NCBI GenBank assembly: GCA_026710105.1
Contig: JAPORR010000041.1
Coordinates: 1 to 52,112, forward strand
Length of the DNA: 52,112 nt
Source of the DNA: Alphaproteobacteria bacterium
Lineage (GTDB): Bacteria; Pseudomonadota; Alphaproteobacteria; Bin95
Direction: 5' to 3'
Shown piece after piece: positions 1 through 8,423 of the stretch (the stretch's first letter is position 1; every line of letters starts with the position of its first letter). The notes under the pieces are model-generated. The model was not told where the DNA came from, did not search any database, and saw nothing but the letters and a program-made list of their open reading frames with translations. The position numbers were made by a program, and so were the translations under genes.

Positions 1-453
1 GTCGAGAAGACGGAGCCGTGACCCAGCCCGCATCAGGCGCCTGTAGGCGCGGATCTTCCGGAACGCGGGGCAGCCGTAGCGCGCCTGGTCGTGGGCGTCC
101 TCGACGGCCTCGCCACCGCCGGCCGGGTCGGCGCCGGCGTCCAGCGCCGCCTCGATGAAGGCGTCGTTGGCGGCGCTGATGGCGTAATCGAGCGGCTTGC
201 GGCCATGGCCGTCGCAGGCTTCTGGGTCGGCACCGGCCTCGAACAGCGCCGCCGCGACTTCACCGACGGGGTTATTCCAGGCGGCATAGTGCAGCGGCGT
301 GCAGCCGCCTGCGTCGCGGCAGTCGGGGTTCGCGCCGCCAGCCACCAGATCGTCGATCTCCGTCCTGTCCCCGGCCATCGCCGCGGCGGAATGGATCGAC
401 TGCGCTCCGTAGCCCAGCCGGAACTGTCCGTGCATGCCGTCGGCGTAGATCAT
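1..453 (-). CDS. Ankyrin-repeat protein, C-terminus beyond the window
   Basis: An open frame of 151 codons starts at ATG 453 and runs off the left edge without a stop. It holds consecutive ankyrin-type units: an opening one with IHSAAAMAGDRTEIDDLVAG, then NPDCRDAGGCTPLHYAA, then ADPEACDGHGRKPLDYAI, then FIEAALDAGADPAGG. The TPLHYAA and KPLDYAI helices are the diagnostic signature. No signal peptide or membrane segment is visible, so it is probably cytoplasmic and mediates protein contacts. Its ATG overlaps the stop of the DrmC-like gene by four bases (ATGA, 450-453), so the two are almost certainly co-translated. Its partner and function are unknown; a defence role is inferred only from the neighbour. 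The C-terminal end and any effector domain lie outside the window. Confidence 0.8.
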   Translation of the reverse strand, partial: MIYADGMHGQFRLGYGAQSIHSAAAMAGDRTEIDDLVAGGANPDCRDAGGCTPLHYAAWNNPVGEVAAALFEAGADPEACDGHGRKPLDYAISAANDAFIEAALDAGADPAGGGEAVEDAHDQARYGCPAFRKIRAYRRLMRAGSRLRLLD

Positions 454-1277
454 GTCTGCGAGGAGGCTTTCGGCAACGGGACCGGCTCGAGAATCCTGTT
501 CTCAATAAGGGACCGGAAATGAGCTTCGATCTGCCCCGCCACAAGCGGTGATTCGACGAGCAGGCCCAGTTCTGTGTTTCGCTGCTGGGCGGCTTCCGTG
601 AAGTTCGCGGAGGTAACGAGCGCCTTTCGCCTGTCAACGGCCACGCATTTCGCGTGCAGCGCGCTGGTTGAGCGGTCGGCGGCGAACAGGGACCTCGGAT
701 CGTAGAACACGCAAGGCCTGCGTTCGCCAGGCCACTCGCGATTCACGAATCGGTGCGCGAAACGGTCCACAATGGCCTGATCGAGAGACGTGTCGCTCGG
801 CTCCCGGCGAACATCGAGGCAAAGGATCACCTCAAGCGTTTCATCAGCGTCGAGCCGCCGGGCCAACGCCTCGAACACGGACTTGCCTTGATGGACGGCA
901 AACCCTACGGCGAGCACCGTCTTGCGCGCCGACTCGAAGAGCTGGCGGATCACCACGCCCGTGTCCCGCGCCGTGGCAGCAAGATCGGGGCCGCTTACGA
1001 CAACCTCGATGTGCGGATTACCTTCGCGGCCCAGTTCCCTACCGCAGGCAAAAGCGCGCAGGACAACCGCCACCTGGCTTGCCGTCATGCCCTGCTCGAA
1101 GAATGTCCCAAGCAATTCGGAAATTGGCCGGGCGTTGGCATTGCCGAGGTGAGGCTGCAGCGAAAGGTCGCTCAACGGCGGTTTCAGAAGGCCGCTCTCC
1201 AGCACGCCGACCAGCGAGCCGACCCTTCCCGCCCCCCTTCGCCGTTTCGCGTTGCGTGTCGCCCAGGCGCTCCCCAT
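450..1277 (-). CDS. drmC: DrmC-like phospholipase D family protein
   Basis: A 275-residue protein from ATG 1277. The C-terminal half carries one HKD motif of the phospholipase D superfamily: H208-x-K210-x4-D215 followed by TSANF, then a glutamate in NTELGLLVE. The N-terminal part (RPISELLGTFFEQGMTAS, then VAVVLRAFACGRE) is the helical region found in DrmC, the PLD-type accessory protein of DISARM anti-phage systems. Such proteins are presumed nucleases or phosphodiesterases. No drmA, drmB, drmD or methyltransferase lies in the 1 kb upstream on this strand, so the gene looks like an orphan DrmC coupled to an ankyrin gene. The frame stays open upstream to 1544, but that part reads as arginine/serine-rich noise and overlaps a better gene on the other strand. 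A GTG at 1205 is an alternative start. Confidence 0.72.
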   Translation of the reverse strand: MGSAWATRNAKRRRGAGRVGSLVGVLESGLLKPPLSDLSLQPHLGNANARPISELLGTFFEQGMTASQVAVVLRAFACGRELGREGNPHIEVVVSGPDLAATARDTGVVIRQLFESARKTVLAVGFAVHQGKSVFEALARRLDADETLEVILCLDVRREPSDTSLDQAIVDRFAHRFVNREWPGERRPCVFYDPRSLFAADRSTSALHAKCVAVDRRKALVTSANFTEAAQQRNTELGLLVESPLVAGQIEAHFRSLIENRILEPVPLPKASSQT

Positions 1278-1338
1278 ATGGACGCATGGCCTCGCTGTCG
1301 TTAGGCTCGTTCCGGTCAGACCATCGGGAGCAAGAGTA

Positions 1339-1854
1339 ATGCTCAGCACCGAGATGATCCGTGACTTAGGCCGGGCGCTGCCTTGGCTTGTCGCGGAGCC
1401 CCAATCCGAACCGATCCCGGCTGGCGTGTCGTTATGCAAGCGGAAGGATCTCCTCGAGGCGCACGCTGAAGGCCTTCGGCTCCGGCACGACACCCTCCAC
1501 CCTGTGATCGACCGAGCGGGGCGCAAGCTGGCGGCTGCATTCAAGGAGCAGGATCCGGCCGAGATCTGCGATCCCGAGGGCGAGGGCGCCGAGGCTCTGG
1601 AGAAGGCCGAAGTCTACTTCCACGGCCAGCGGAGCGGCCTGAGTCGCTTTCGCGAAACTCTCGTTGACGCTGGCGCGCCGCCCGACCACGATGTGTTCGA
1701 GGCGCTGGATCGCCTGGACGCACTGTACGTATGGATTGTCGTGGCCATGCAGGAGGTCCGATGGACACTGCTTGTCGCCGATGGTGTTCGGATCCCTCCG
1801 AGCAGGCGCACCTTCACGTCTGGAGCTTCCCTGGTGTCGGCGCTTGACGAATAG
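1339..1854 (+). CDS. Hypothetical protein, divergent from drmC-like gene
   Basis: A 171-residue frame from ATG 1339, with GGGAG about eight bases upstream. The composition is protein-like (mixed helical and acidic, for example AEALEKAEVYFHGQ and DVFEALDRLDALYVWIVVAM), whereas the opposite-strand frame is not. One moderately hydrophobic stretch (LYVWIVVAMQEVRWTLLVA, about residues 134-152) might be buried or membrane-associated. I do not recognise a family. It is transcribed away from the DrmC-like gene with a 61-base gap that could hold both promoters, and it is followed by gene remnants. It may belong to the same accessory module or be an unrelated passenger. Confidence 0.55.
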   Translation: MLSTEMIRDLGRALPWLVAEPQSEPIPAGVSLCKRKDLLEAHAEGLRLRHDTLHPVIDRAGRKLAAAFKEQDPAEICDPEGEGAEALEKAEVYFHGQRSGLSRFRETLVDAGAPPDHDVFEALDRLDALYVWIVVAMQEVRWTLLVADGVRIPPSRRTFTSGASLVSALDE

Positions 1855-1873
1855 GCAGCCCGCGCCGATTCGG

Positions 1874-2023
1874 GAGTTCCACGAGCCTGGCCGATCCTTC
1901 AAGAAGAGCGTGCGACGACTCCCTCAACCGATGAAACATGAGCTGGCGGCGGTGATCGACGAGCTGCTCGCCGGCGCGCTCTCCCCCGGACGAAGATACG
2001 AAAAGCTCGATACGGGCGACGAT
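1874..2023 (+). pseudogene. Possible RelE/ParE-type toxin fragment
   Basis: A roughly 50-codon stretch with no good start reads EFHEPGRSFKKSVRRLPQPM, then an ELAAVIDELLAGALSPG helix and RRYEKLD. This resembles the N-terminal half of RelE/ParE/HigB-type toxins: a beta strand, then a helix around F-x-K-x-V-x-x-LP, then a loop ending in EKL. After RYEKLD no frame continues with the expected strand ending in YR(F/L), so the gene appears broken. No antitoxin frame is recognisable on either side. This assignment rests on a faint pattern only. Confidence 0.3.
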
Positions 2024-2101
2024 CCCCCCGAGCCATGCAAGGCGCGGCTCGTATGCGCAGTATCGTGCGCTTGTGGGTCCACCCCGTTCTCATCGGTTGC
2101 G

Positions 2102-2291
2102 ATGAAGAACGCCGTCCGCCTGTTCACCTGCACCCTGTGCCGCCGCCAGGTGGTTCTCTGCCGGCGCTGCGACAAGGGCCACCTCTACTGTTCGCGGCGC
2201 TGCAGCGGCGCGGCGCCGGTCGATGCGTCTTGCGGGGCGGCGCTACCAGGACAACCGCCGTCACAAGCATGCCGAGCGTCAGCGGCGTTAG
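2102..2291 (+). pseudogene. Frameshifted small zinc-ribbon protein, probably insertion-sequence associated
   Basis: From ATG 2102 the frame encodes two CxxC pairs (FTCTLCRR and LCRRCDKGHLYCSRRC) and then loses sense after about residue 38. A different frame, starting near 2215 and ending at the TAG 2289-2291, reads SMRLAGRRYQDNRRHKHAER and completes the pattern. Small proteins with a CxxC/CDRG core followed by RRYQ-x-SR-x-GR-x-HA are common beside transposase or integrase-core genes in Proteobacteria. The simplest reading is a remnant inactivated by one indel. No transposase remains nearby. Confidence 0.55.
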
Positions 2292-2435
2292 CCCTTGGCG
2301 CGCAACGCGTCATCGCGCTCGAAATACAGCGTCGTGGATTCGAAAAGAGCGGGATGAACCCGGAAACCTGCTTGTGCTCCCTATGAAGTTTCGGTTAGCG
2401 TTGATGCGATAGTTATATGATGGCGAGGAGGGTGG

Positions 2436-3233
2436 ATGCCAGACGGCATGAATCGGGGGCCGGATGACGGTCCGGCCCTGTCGGTCGAGGGCGTGAGCAA
2501 GAATTTCGGCGGCGTGCGCGCCGTTTCCGGCGTCTCGACCGCCGTCAGGAGAGGCGAGGTGTTCGCCATTATCGGCCCCAATGGCGCAGGCAAGACCACA
2601 TTGCTGAACATGGTCTCCGGCTTCTACAAGCCGGACCAGGGCGCGATCCGGTTCCGGGACAGGGATATCGGCCGGATGAAGCCGAACCAGATCGCCAAGC
2701 TCGGCATTGCGCGCACCTTCCAGAACATCGCGCTCTTCCGCGGCCTGACGGTGCTCGACAATCTGATGCTCGGCCGCCATGTGCGGCTCAAGTCCGGCGT
2801 GTTCTCCTCGCTGCTCTATTGGGGGCCGGCGCAAAAGGAGGAAATCTGCCACCGCCGGCGCTGCGAGGAGATCATCGACTTCCTGAAGCTCTCGGACCTG
2901 CGCAAGACGCCGGCCGGCGCGCTCGCCTACGGCCTCCAGAAGCGCGTCGAGCTCGGCCGCGCGCTCGCCTCGGACCCAACCCTGCTGCTGCTGGACGAGC
3001 CGATGGCGGGCATGAACCAGGAGGAGAAGGAGGACATGGTGCGCTATGTTCTCGACGTCTCCGCCGAATGGGGCACGACCATCGTGCTGATCGAGCACGA
3101 TATGGGCGTGGTGATGGATATCTCGGACCGCGTCGCCGTGCTCGACATGGGCGAGAAGATCGCCGAGGGCACGCCGGACGAGGTCCGCGCAGCCCCCAAA
3201 GTCATCCAGGCCTATCTCGGCACCGCGCATTAG
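2436..3233 (+). CDS. livG: ABC transporter ATP-binding protein, LivG type
   Basis: This 265-residue cytoplasmic ATPase belongs to the branched-chain-amino-acid-type (HAAT) importer family. Walker A is GPNGAGKTT (residues 47-55). The degenerate signature AYGLQKRVELGRAL and Walker B LLLLDEP followed by MAGMN are typical of LivG, as is the GTPDEVRAAP-x-VIQAYLG ending. ATG 2436 follows GAGGAGGG at a good distance, which fixes the start. It opens a co-directional cluster: livG, acyl-CoA synthetase, livH, livM, binding protein, livF. With LivF it should form the nucleotide-binding pair that drives LivH/LivM. The synthetase starts 13 bases after the stop, so co-translation is likely. Confidence 0.93.
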   Translation: MPDGMNRGPDDGPALSVEGVSKNFGGVRAVSGVSTAVRRGEVFAIIGPNGAGKTTLLNMVSGFYKPDQGAIRFRDRDIGRMKPNQIAKLGIARTFQNIALFRGLTVLDNLMLGRHVRLKSGVFSSLLYWGPAQKEEICHRRRCEEIIDFLKLSDLRKTPAGALAYGLQKRVELGRALASDPTLLLLDEPMAGMNQEEKEDMVRYVLDVSAEWGTTIVLIEHDMGVVMDISDRVAVLDMGEKIAEGTPDEVRAAPKVIQAYLGTAH

Positions 3234-3246
3234 GGAGTACGACGCC

Positions 3247-5133
3247 ATGGCCGAAGCGAGGACGGTCCCGGCGCTGCTGCTCGCCAACATGAAGACGCGG
3301 CCGGAAAAGCCGGCGATCCGCGAAAAGCTCTACGGCATCTGGGAGACCTGGGACTGGCGGGGGTACGCCGACAATGTCCGCGCCTCAGCCCTCGGCCTCA
3401 AGGCGCGCGGCTTCGGCAAGGGCAACAAGCTCGCCGTGATCGGCGACAATCGCCCGCATCTCTACTGGGCGCAGCTCGCCGCCATGTGCCTCGGCGGCGC
3501 GGCTGTGCCCGTCTATCAGGACTCGATCGCACGCGAGCTCGCCTTCGTTCTCAACCATGCCGAGGTCAAGGTCGTGGTCGCCGAGGACCAGGAGCAGGCC
3601 GACAAGATCCTCTCGATTCGCGACGAACTGCCGGCGCTCGAACTCATCGTTTATTCCGACCCGCGCGGCATGACGGATTATGACGACGACATGCTGGCCG
3701 CCTTCTCCGATCTGCTAGAGGCGGGCCGCGCCGCTAAGGACGATTTCGAGGCGCTCTGTCGAGAGGTGGCGCCGGAGGATATCGGGCTCATCTGCTACAC
3801 CTCCGGCACGACCGGACAGCCCAAGGGCGTCATGCTGAGCCATGACAACCTCGTGCAAACGGCGGAGATCTACTGCAAGGCCGAGGATGTGCGCGAAGGC
3901 GACGACTATCTCGCCTATCTGCCGATGGCCTGGGTCGGCGACTCGCTCTACGGGTTGTGCGCCGCGCTGATGGTCGGCTCCGCGATCAACTGCCCGGAGA
4001 GCCCGGAGAGCCTGCGCCGGGACCTTCGCGAGCTCAGCCCCATGGGCATCATCGCGCCGCCGCGCATGTGGGAGACCATGCTCTCCGACATCCTGGTGCG
4101 CGCCAACGATTCCTCCGCCCTCAAACGCCGCGTGTTCAACTATTTCCGCAATGTGGCGGAGAACTTGGAGACCTGCCGGGTCGAGGGGAAACCGATCTCC
4201 TCGGGGCTCCGCATGCGCTACCGGCTCGGTGAATTCCTGGTCTATGGGCCAGTGCGCGACCAGCTGGGCTTCCGGCGCACGCGCTGGGCGCTGACCGGCG
4301 GCGCGCCGCTCGGGCCGGATACCTTCCGCTTCTTCCGCTCCTTCGGCGTCAACCTGAAGCAGGTTTACGGCTCGACCGAAGTCACCGGCGTGGTCTCCGT
4401 GCAGCCGGACGGGCAGGCGAATCCGGATACGGTGGGACCGGTCTGCAACGGCGTGACGGTGCGCATCGCCGACACGGGCGAGATTCTCGTCAAGAGCCCC
4501 GGCGTGTTCAACGGCTACTACAAGGCCGAGGAAGCGACGGCGGAGGCGTTCGACGAAGAAGGTTGGTTCCGCACCGGCGACGCTGGGCTCATGGACGAGC
4601 GCGGCCATATCGTGGTGATCGACCGCGCCAAGGATGTCGGCCAGCTCTCGGACGGCTCTGCCTATGCGCCGCAATTCATCGAGAACAAGCTCAAATTCTC
4701 ACCCTATATCAGCGAGGCGGTGTCCTTCGGCGACAAGCGCCCGTTCATCTGCGCGATGGTGGCCATCGACCTCAACACGGTCGGCAATTGGGCCGAACGC
4801 CAGGCGCTCACCTACACCAACTATATGGACCTCAGCCAGAAGCCGGAAACCTACGAGCTCATCCGCAGCGAGATCGAGCGCATCAACCGCGGCTTGCCGG
4901 AAGCCGGCCGCGTGAAGCGGTTCCTGTTGCTCGGCAAGGACCTCGACGCGGATGACGCGGAGATCACCCGCACCCGCAAGCTGCGCCGGGGCTTCATCGC
5001 GGACAAATACGCCGACGTGATCCGGGCGTTCTATTCCGGCGGGACCTCCGTCGAGCTGCGCACCGCCGTCACCTTCGAGGACGGGCGGGAAGCCCTGATC
5101 GACAATCGCATGCAGATCCAAGACGCGGCCTGA
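3247..5133 (+). CDS. AMP-forming long-chain acyl-CoA synthetase
   Basis: A 628-residue adenylate-forming enzyme that activates a carboxylic acid to its CoA thioester using ATP. The P-loop-like motif YTSGTTGQPKG lies at 184-194; YGSTEVTG (A5-like) and GWFRTGDAGL (A7-like) follow. The length and the large C-terminal domain ending in a RTRKLRR-x-GFIADKY segment match the long-chain (ACSL/FadD15-like) subgroup rather than the roughly 540-residue medium-chain enzymes. It sits between livG and livH in one transcription unit, so its substrate is probably imported by this transporter, perhaps a branched, aromatic or long-chain acid. This substrate link is inference. GGGAG precedes the ATG by nine bases. 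Confidence 0.9.
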   Translation: MAEARTVPALLLANMKTRPEKPAIREKLYGIWETWDWRGYADNVRASALGLKARGFGKGNKLAVIGDNRPHLYWAQLAAMCLGGAAVPVYQDSIARELAFVLNHAEVKVVVAEDQEQADKILSIRDELPALELIVYSDPRGMTDYDDDMLAAFSDLLEAGRAAKDDFEALCREVAPEDIGLICYTSGTTGQPKGVMLSHDNLVQTAEIYCKAEDVREGDDYLAYLPMAWVGDSLYGLCAALMVGSAINCPESPESLRRDLRELSPMGIIAPPRMWETMLSDILVRANDSSALKRRVFNYFRNVAENLETCRVEGKPISSGLRMRYRLGEFLVYGPVRDQLGFRRTRWALTGGAPLGPDTFRFFRSFGVNLKQVYGSTEVTGVVSVQPDGQANPDTVGPVCNGVTVRIADTGEILVKSPGVFNGYYKAEEATAEAFDEEGWFRTGDAGLMDERGHIVVIDRAKDVGQLSDGSAYAPQFIENKLKFSPYISEAVSFGDKRPFICAMVAIDLNTVGNWAERQALTYTNYMDLSQKPETYELIRSEIERINRGLPEAGRVKRFLLLGKDLDADDAEITRTRKLRRGFIADKYADVIRAFYSGGTSVELRTAVTFEDGREALIDNRMQIQDAA

Positions 5134-5149
5134 GAGGAGCGCATCCCTT

Positions 5150-6055
5150 ATGGTGGATTTCAACTGGGGCTTTTTTCTGGAGCTGGTGGTCTCCGGCGTG
5201 CTGATCGGGCTGATGTATTCGCTGATCGCGCTCGGTTTCGTGCTGATCTACAAGTCCACCGACGCGATCAATTTCGCGCAGGGCGAATTCGTCATGATAG
5301 CCGGTATCATCGTCGGCGCCTGCGCGGCCTCCTACGGCCTGCCGCTATGGCTCGCGATCTCGCTCTCGGTCGGCTTCATGGTGGTCTTCAATGTCGGGCT
5401 GGAGCGCACAGTGCTGCGCCCGATGATCGGGCGGCCCATCGTGGCGATCATCATGGCGACCATCGGGCTTGCGGCGCTGCTACGCGGTGCCGGACCGTTC
5501 TTCTTCGGCGCGGGAACCCGCCCGCTCAACCTGCCCATAGACGACGCGCCGATTATCATCGGCGACCACTTCATTTACCTCAATCCGATCCACCTGCTGG
5601 GCGCCTCTGCGGCGGTGCTGTTCCTGCTCGGCTTCGGCTGGTTCTTCCTGAAGAGCCGCAAGGGCGTCGCCATGCGAGCAGTCGCGGACAGCCACCAGGT
5701 CTCGATGGCCATGGGCATCAATGTGCAGCGCTATTTCGCGCTCGCCTGGGTGATGGCGGGCGTGGTGGCGGCCTTGGGCGGCGTCATCTGGGGCAGCCTG
5801 CTCGGCGTCGATACACAGCTTGCGATCATCGGCCTCAAGGTCTTCCCGGTAGTGATCCTGGGCGGGCTCGACTCGATTGTCGGCGTCATCGTCGGCGGCA
5901 TCATCGTCGGCGTCGTGGAGAACTTGGCGGCCGGATATCTCGACCCCATGGTCGGTGGCGGCACCAAGGACTTCACACCCTATGTGCTCATGATCCTAAT
6001 GCTGATGTTCAAGCCCTACGGTCTCTTCGGCAAGCCGATCATCGAGAGGATCTGA
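5150..6055 (+). CDS. livH: Branched-chain amino acid-type ABC permease, LivH
   Basis: A 301-residue inner-membrane permease with about eight hydrophobic segments. It opens with LVVSGVLIGLMYSLIALGFV and the LivH hallmark YKSTDAINFAQGEFVM. The cytoplasmic coupling region (KGVAMRAVADSHQVSMAMGI, about 170-190) and the later VFPVVILGGLDSIVG segment are also typical. The length is normal for the family. The gene begins 16 bases after the synthetase stop, with GAGGAG about ten bases upstream, and ends six bases before livM. It should pair with LivM to form the translocation path for whatever the binding protein delivers. Confidence 0.93.
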   Translation: MVDFNWGFFLELVVSGVLIGLMYSLIALGFVLIYKSTDAINFAQGEFVMIAGIIVGACAASYGLPLWLAISLSVGFMVVFNVGLERTVLRPMIGRPIVAIIMATIGLAALLRGAGPFFFGAGTRPLNLPIDDAPIIIGDHFIYLNPIHLLGASAAVLFLLGFGWFFLKSRKGVAMRAVADSHQVSMAMGINVQRYFALAWVMAGVVAALGGVIWGSLLGVDTQLAIIGLKVFPVVILGGLDSIVGVIVGGIIVGVVENLAAGYLDPMVGGGTKDFTPYVLMILMLMFKPYGLFGKPIIERI

Positions 6056-6061
6056 TACCCC

Positions 6062-7129
6062 ATGTTCCATCGCGAGAGCGGCTATTATAAGACGACCTAC
6101 AAGGGGGACATGGCGTTCTATCCGCTGCCCGTCGGGCGTTGGTCGGTCGCGCTTCTCGGCGTCTTCTTCCTGGTCGTGGTGCCGCTGTTCCTCGACCCTT
6201 ACTACCTCTCGGTCCTCTGCCTGATCGCCATCGCCATTGTCGGCGCGCTCGGGCTGAACATTCTGCTGGGCTATACAGGCCAGATCTCCATCGGCCATGC
6301 GGCCTTCATGTCGGTGGGCGCCTATACCGCCGCCAACCTGATTACCAAGCTGGACTGGCCGTTCTGGCTGGCGGTGCCGTCGGGCGGCGTCATGGCGGCG
6401 GCGATCGGCGTGCTGGTCGGCATACCGTCGCTGCGCATCAAGGGCCTCTATCTCGCCATCGCCACGCTCGCCGCGCAGTTCATCATCGAGTGGGTCATCA
6501 ACCACACGCCGGCGATTTCCGGCGGCGTGCAGGCCTCCATCGAGGTGCCGCGCCCCACCTTCTTCGGCGAAAAGTTGGATACCGAGGTCGAGCTCTACTA
6601 CTTCCTGATGGCGTTTGCGGTCATCGCTATCATTGCGACGATGAACCTCGTGCGTTCGCGCATCGGACGCGCCTTCATCGCCATCCGGGACCAGGACATC
6701 GCCGCCGAGATCATCGGCATCAACGTCTTCCGCTACAAGCTCTACGCCTTCGCTATCTCGTCCTTCTACGCCGGGGTGGCGGGCGTACTCTACACCTACT
6801 ATCTCAGCATCGCCAATTACGAGCAGTTCCTGATCGTCGTCTCCATCGACTATCTGGCGATGGTGATTATCGGCGGGCTGGGCTCGGTGCTGGGCTCTGT
6901 CTTCGGGGCCGTGTTCGTCACGTTGCTGCCGATCGTGATCCGCATCTTCATGGACACGTTCGGGGCCTTCTTCTTCGACCCGGTAATCCTCGCCCAGGTG
7001 ACGGCGCAGTTCCGCTTGATCCTCTTCGGATTGCTCATAATCGTCTTTTTGGTGGTTGAGCCCGAGGGCCTCAACCGCCTTTGGCTTAATATCAGGAATT
7101 ATTTCCGGATATGGCCATTCTCGTATTAG
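6062..7129 (+). CDS. livM: Branched-chain amino acid-type ABC permease, LivM
   Basis: A 355-residue membrane permease and partner of LivH. After a short cytoplasmic N-terminus it has about nine hydrophobic segments. The family motif GYTGQISIGHAAFMSVGAY lies near residues 70-90. The coupling loop IGRAFIAIRDQDIAAEIIGI and the conserved MVIIGGLGSVLGSVFGA segment are in their usual places. The C-terminus ends in VEPEGLNRLW, typical of LivM. It is separated from livH by six bases, with GAGAGGA within the livH end serving as ribosome binding site. The next gene starts 28 bases downstream. Confidence 0.93.
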   Translation: MFHRESGYYKTTYKGDMAFYPLPVGRWSVALLGVFFLVVVPLFLDPYYLSVLCLIAIAIVGALGLNILLGYTGQISIGHAAFMSVGAYTAANLITKLDWPFWLAVPSGGVMAAAIGVLVGIPSLRIKGLYLAIATLAAQFIIEWVINHTPAISGGVQASIEVPRPTFFGEKLDTEVELYYFLMAFAVIAIIATMNLVRSRIGRAFIAIRDQDIAAEIIGINVFRYKLYAFAISSFYAGVAGVLYTYYLSIANYEQFLIVVSIDYLAMVIIGGLGSVLGSVFGAVFVTLLPIVIRIFMDTFGAFFFDPVILAQVTAQFRLILFGLLIIVFLVVEPEGLNRLWLNIRNYFRIWPFSY

Positions 7130-7157
7130 CCCTCGACACGCCAAGGGAGAACGTGGA

Positions 7158-8402
7158 ATGAGACGTCTCGACAAACTGCTCTTCGGCGCGGGCCTCGCAC
7201 TGGCCGCGACCGGGACGGCGACATCGGCCAACGCGGCCGAGATCGTCATCGGCATGCAGTGCGACCGCACCGGGCCGACCCAGACCGTCGGTACCTTCCT
7301 CTGCCCCGGCTACCACGACTATGTGAACCTCGTGAACTCCAGGGGTGGGATCGAAGGCCACACGATCCGGGTCATGGAGATCGACCACGAATACAAGGTC
7401 CCGGCGGGCGTCGAGGCTTATGCGCTGCACAAGAAGGAAGGCGCTGTGCTGATCTCGCTTTACGGCACGCCGCACACCCAGGCGCTGACGCAGAAGCTGA
7501 CCGAAGACAAGACCCCCGGTACGTCGCCGGGCTTCGGCACGGCGGCGGCGGCCAATGGCGAGAATTTCCCCTATATCTTCCCGATCGCGGCGTCCTACTG
7601 GAGCCAGGCGGCGGCGGGTCTCGAATATGTTCGCACGCAGGTCGGCGGAGACCTGAAGGGCAAAAAGATCGCCTATATCTATTACGACAACCCGGCGGGG
7701 CGCGAGCCGCTGCCGGTGCTGCACAAGCTGCGCGACAGGCTCGGCTACGAACTCAGGGAATTCGCGGTGCCGCCACCCGGCATCGAGATGTCCGCCCAGG
7801 TGCTCGACATCACCCGCCGCTACCGCGCTGATTTTGTGCTCGCGCATCTCTTCGGGCGGGCGCCGTCCGTGTCGATGAAGGAGTTCAAGCGCGCCGGCTA
7901 TCCGCTGGAGAAGGTGCTCGGTTTCGTGTGGGGTGGCGGCGAGGCGGATATCGCGGCCGCAGGCGGCTTCGACCGCGTCGAGGGCTATTCGGCCATGCAG
8001 TTCGCCGGCGTCGGTTCCGATTATCCGGTGCTGGACGAAATCCGCGAGATGTACAAGGCGCAGGGCAAGGACGCGCCGAAGGAGATGGAGTCGACGGTCT
8101 ATTACAATCGCGGCGTCTTCGCGGCCGCCATCCACTTGAAGGCCATCGAGAATGCCGTCAAGGCCAAGGATTCCGGCGACATCACCGGCGAGGATGTGAA
8201 GAACGGCATGGAGCAGATCAAGGGCTTCACCCTGGGCGGTCTGGTGCCGCCGATGGAAATCAACGGCTTCGACCATGAGGGCGGCGGCTGGGTGCGCATC
8301 TTCCAGGTCCAGGGCAGCAAATTCGTGCCGACCACGGACTGGTTCCAGGGCTATCGCGACACCGTCGTGGAGCTTCTGAAAGCGGATGCGAGCCGGCAAT
8401 AG
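7158..8402 (+). CDS. ABC transporter substrate-binding protein, LivK/HAAT type
   Basis: A 414-residue periplasmic binding protein of the leucine-binding (Peripla_BP_6) type. The chosen ATG 7158 gives a clean Sec signal peptide: MRR, a hydrophobic core and ANA cleavage after about residue 26. Starting further upstream would bury it. The mature part opens with AEIVIGMQCDRTGPTQTVG, the usual first strand and ligand-loop. The two-lobed fold is suggested by the KGKKIAYIYYDNPAGREPLP second-lobe strand. The ligand cannot be deduced. The neighbouring acyl-CoA synthetase suggests a carboxylic acid rather than an amino acid, which is inference. It is followed by a strong hairpin before livF. Confidence 0.9.
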   Translation: MRRLDKLLFGAGLALAATGTATSANAAEIVIGMQCDRTGPTQTVGTFLCPGYHDYVNLVNSRGGIEGHTIRVMEIDHEYKVPAGVEAYALHKKEGAVLISLYGTPHTQALTQKLTEDKTPGTSPGFGTAAAANGENFPYIFPIAASYWSQAAAGLEYVRTQVGGDLKGKKIAYIYYDNPAGREPLPVLHKLRDRLGYELREFAVPPPGIEMSAQVLDITRRYRADFVLAHLFGRAPSVSMKEFKRAGYPLEKVLGFVWGGGEADIAAAGGFDRVEGYSAMQFAGVGSDYPVLDEIREMYKAQGKDAPKEMESTVYYNRGVFAAAIHLKAIENAVKAKDSGDITGEDVKNGMEQIKGFTLGGLVPPMEINGFDHEGGGWVRIFQVQGSKFVPTTDWFQGYRDTVVELLKADASRQ

Positions 8403-8423
8403 AGTCCGGCTGCTGAGGACTTT

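Noticed and set aside
1432-1902. Long minus-strand frame across the 1339-1854 gene
   Set aside because: The plus-strand protein has better composition and a ribosome binding site; the minus frame looks like a shadow.
2395-2435. Possible promoter before livG with TTATAT or TATGAT as -10
   Set aside because: No convincing -35 at the right spacing, so not listed.
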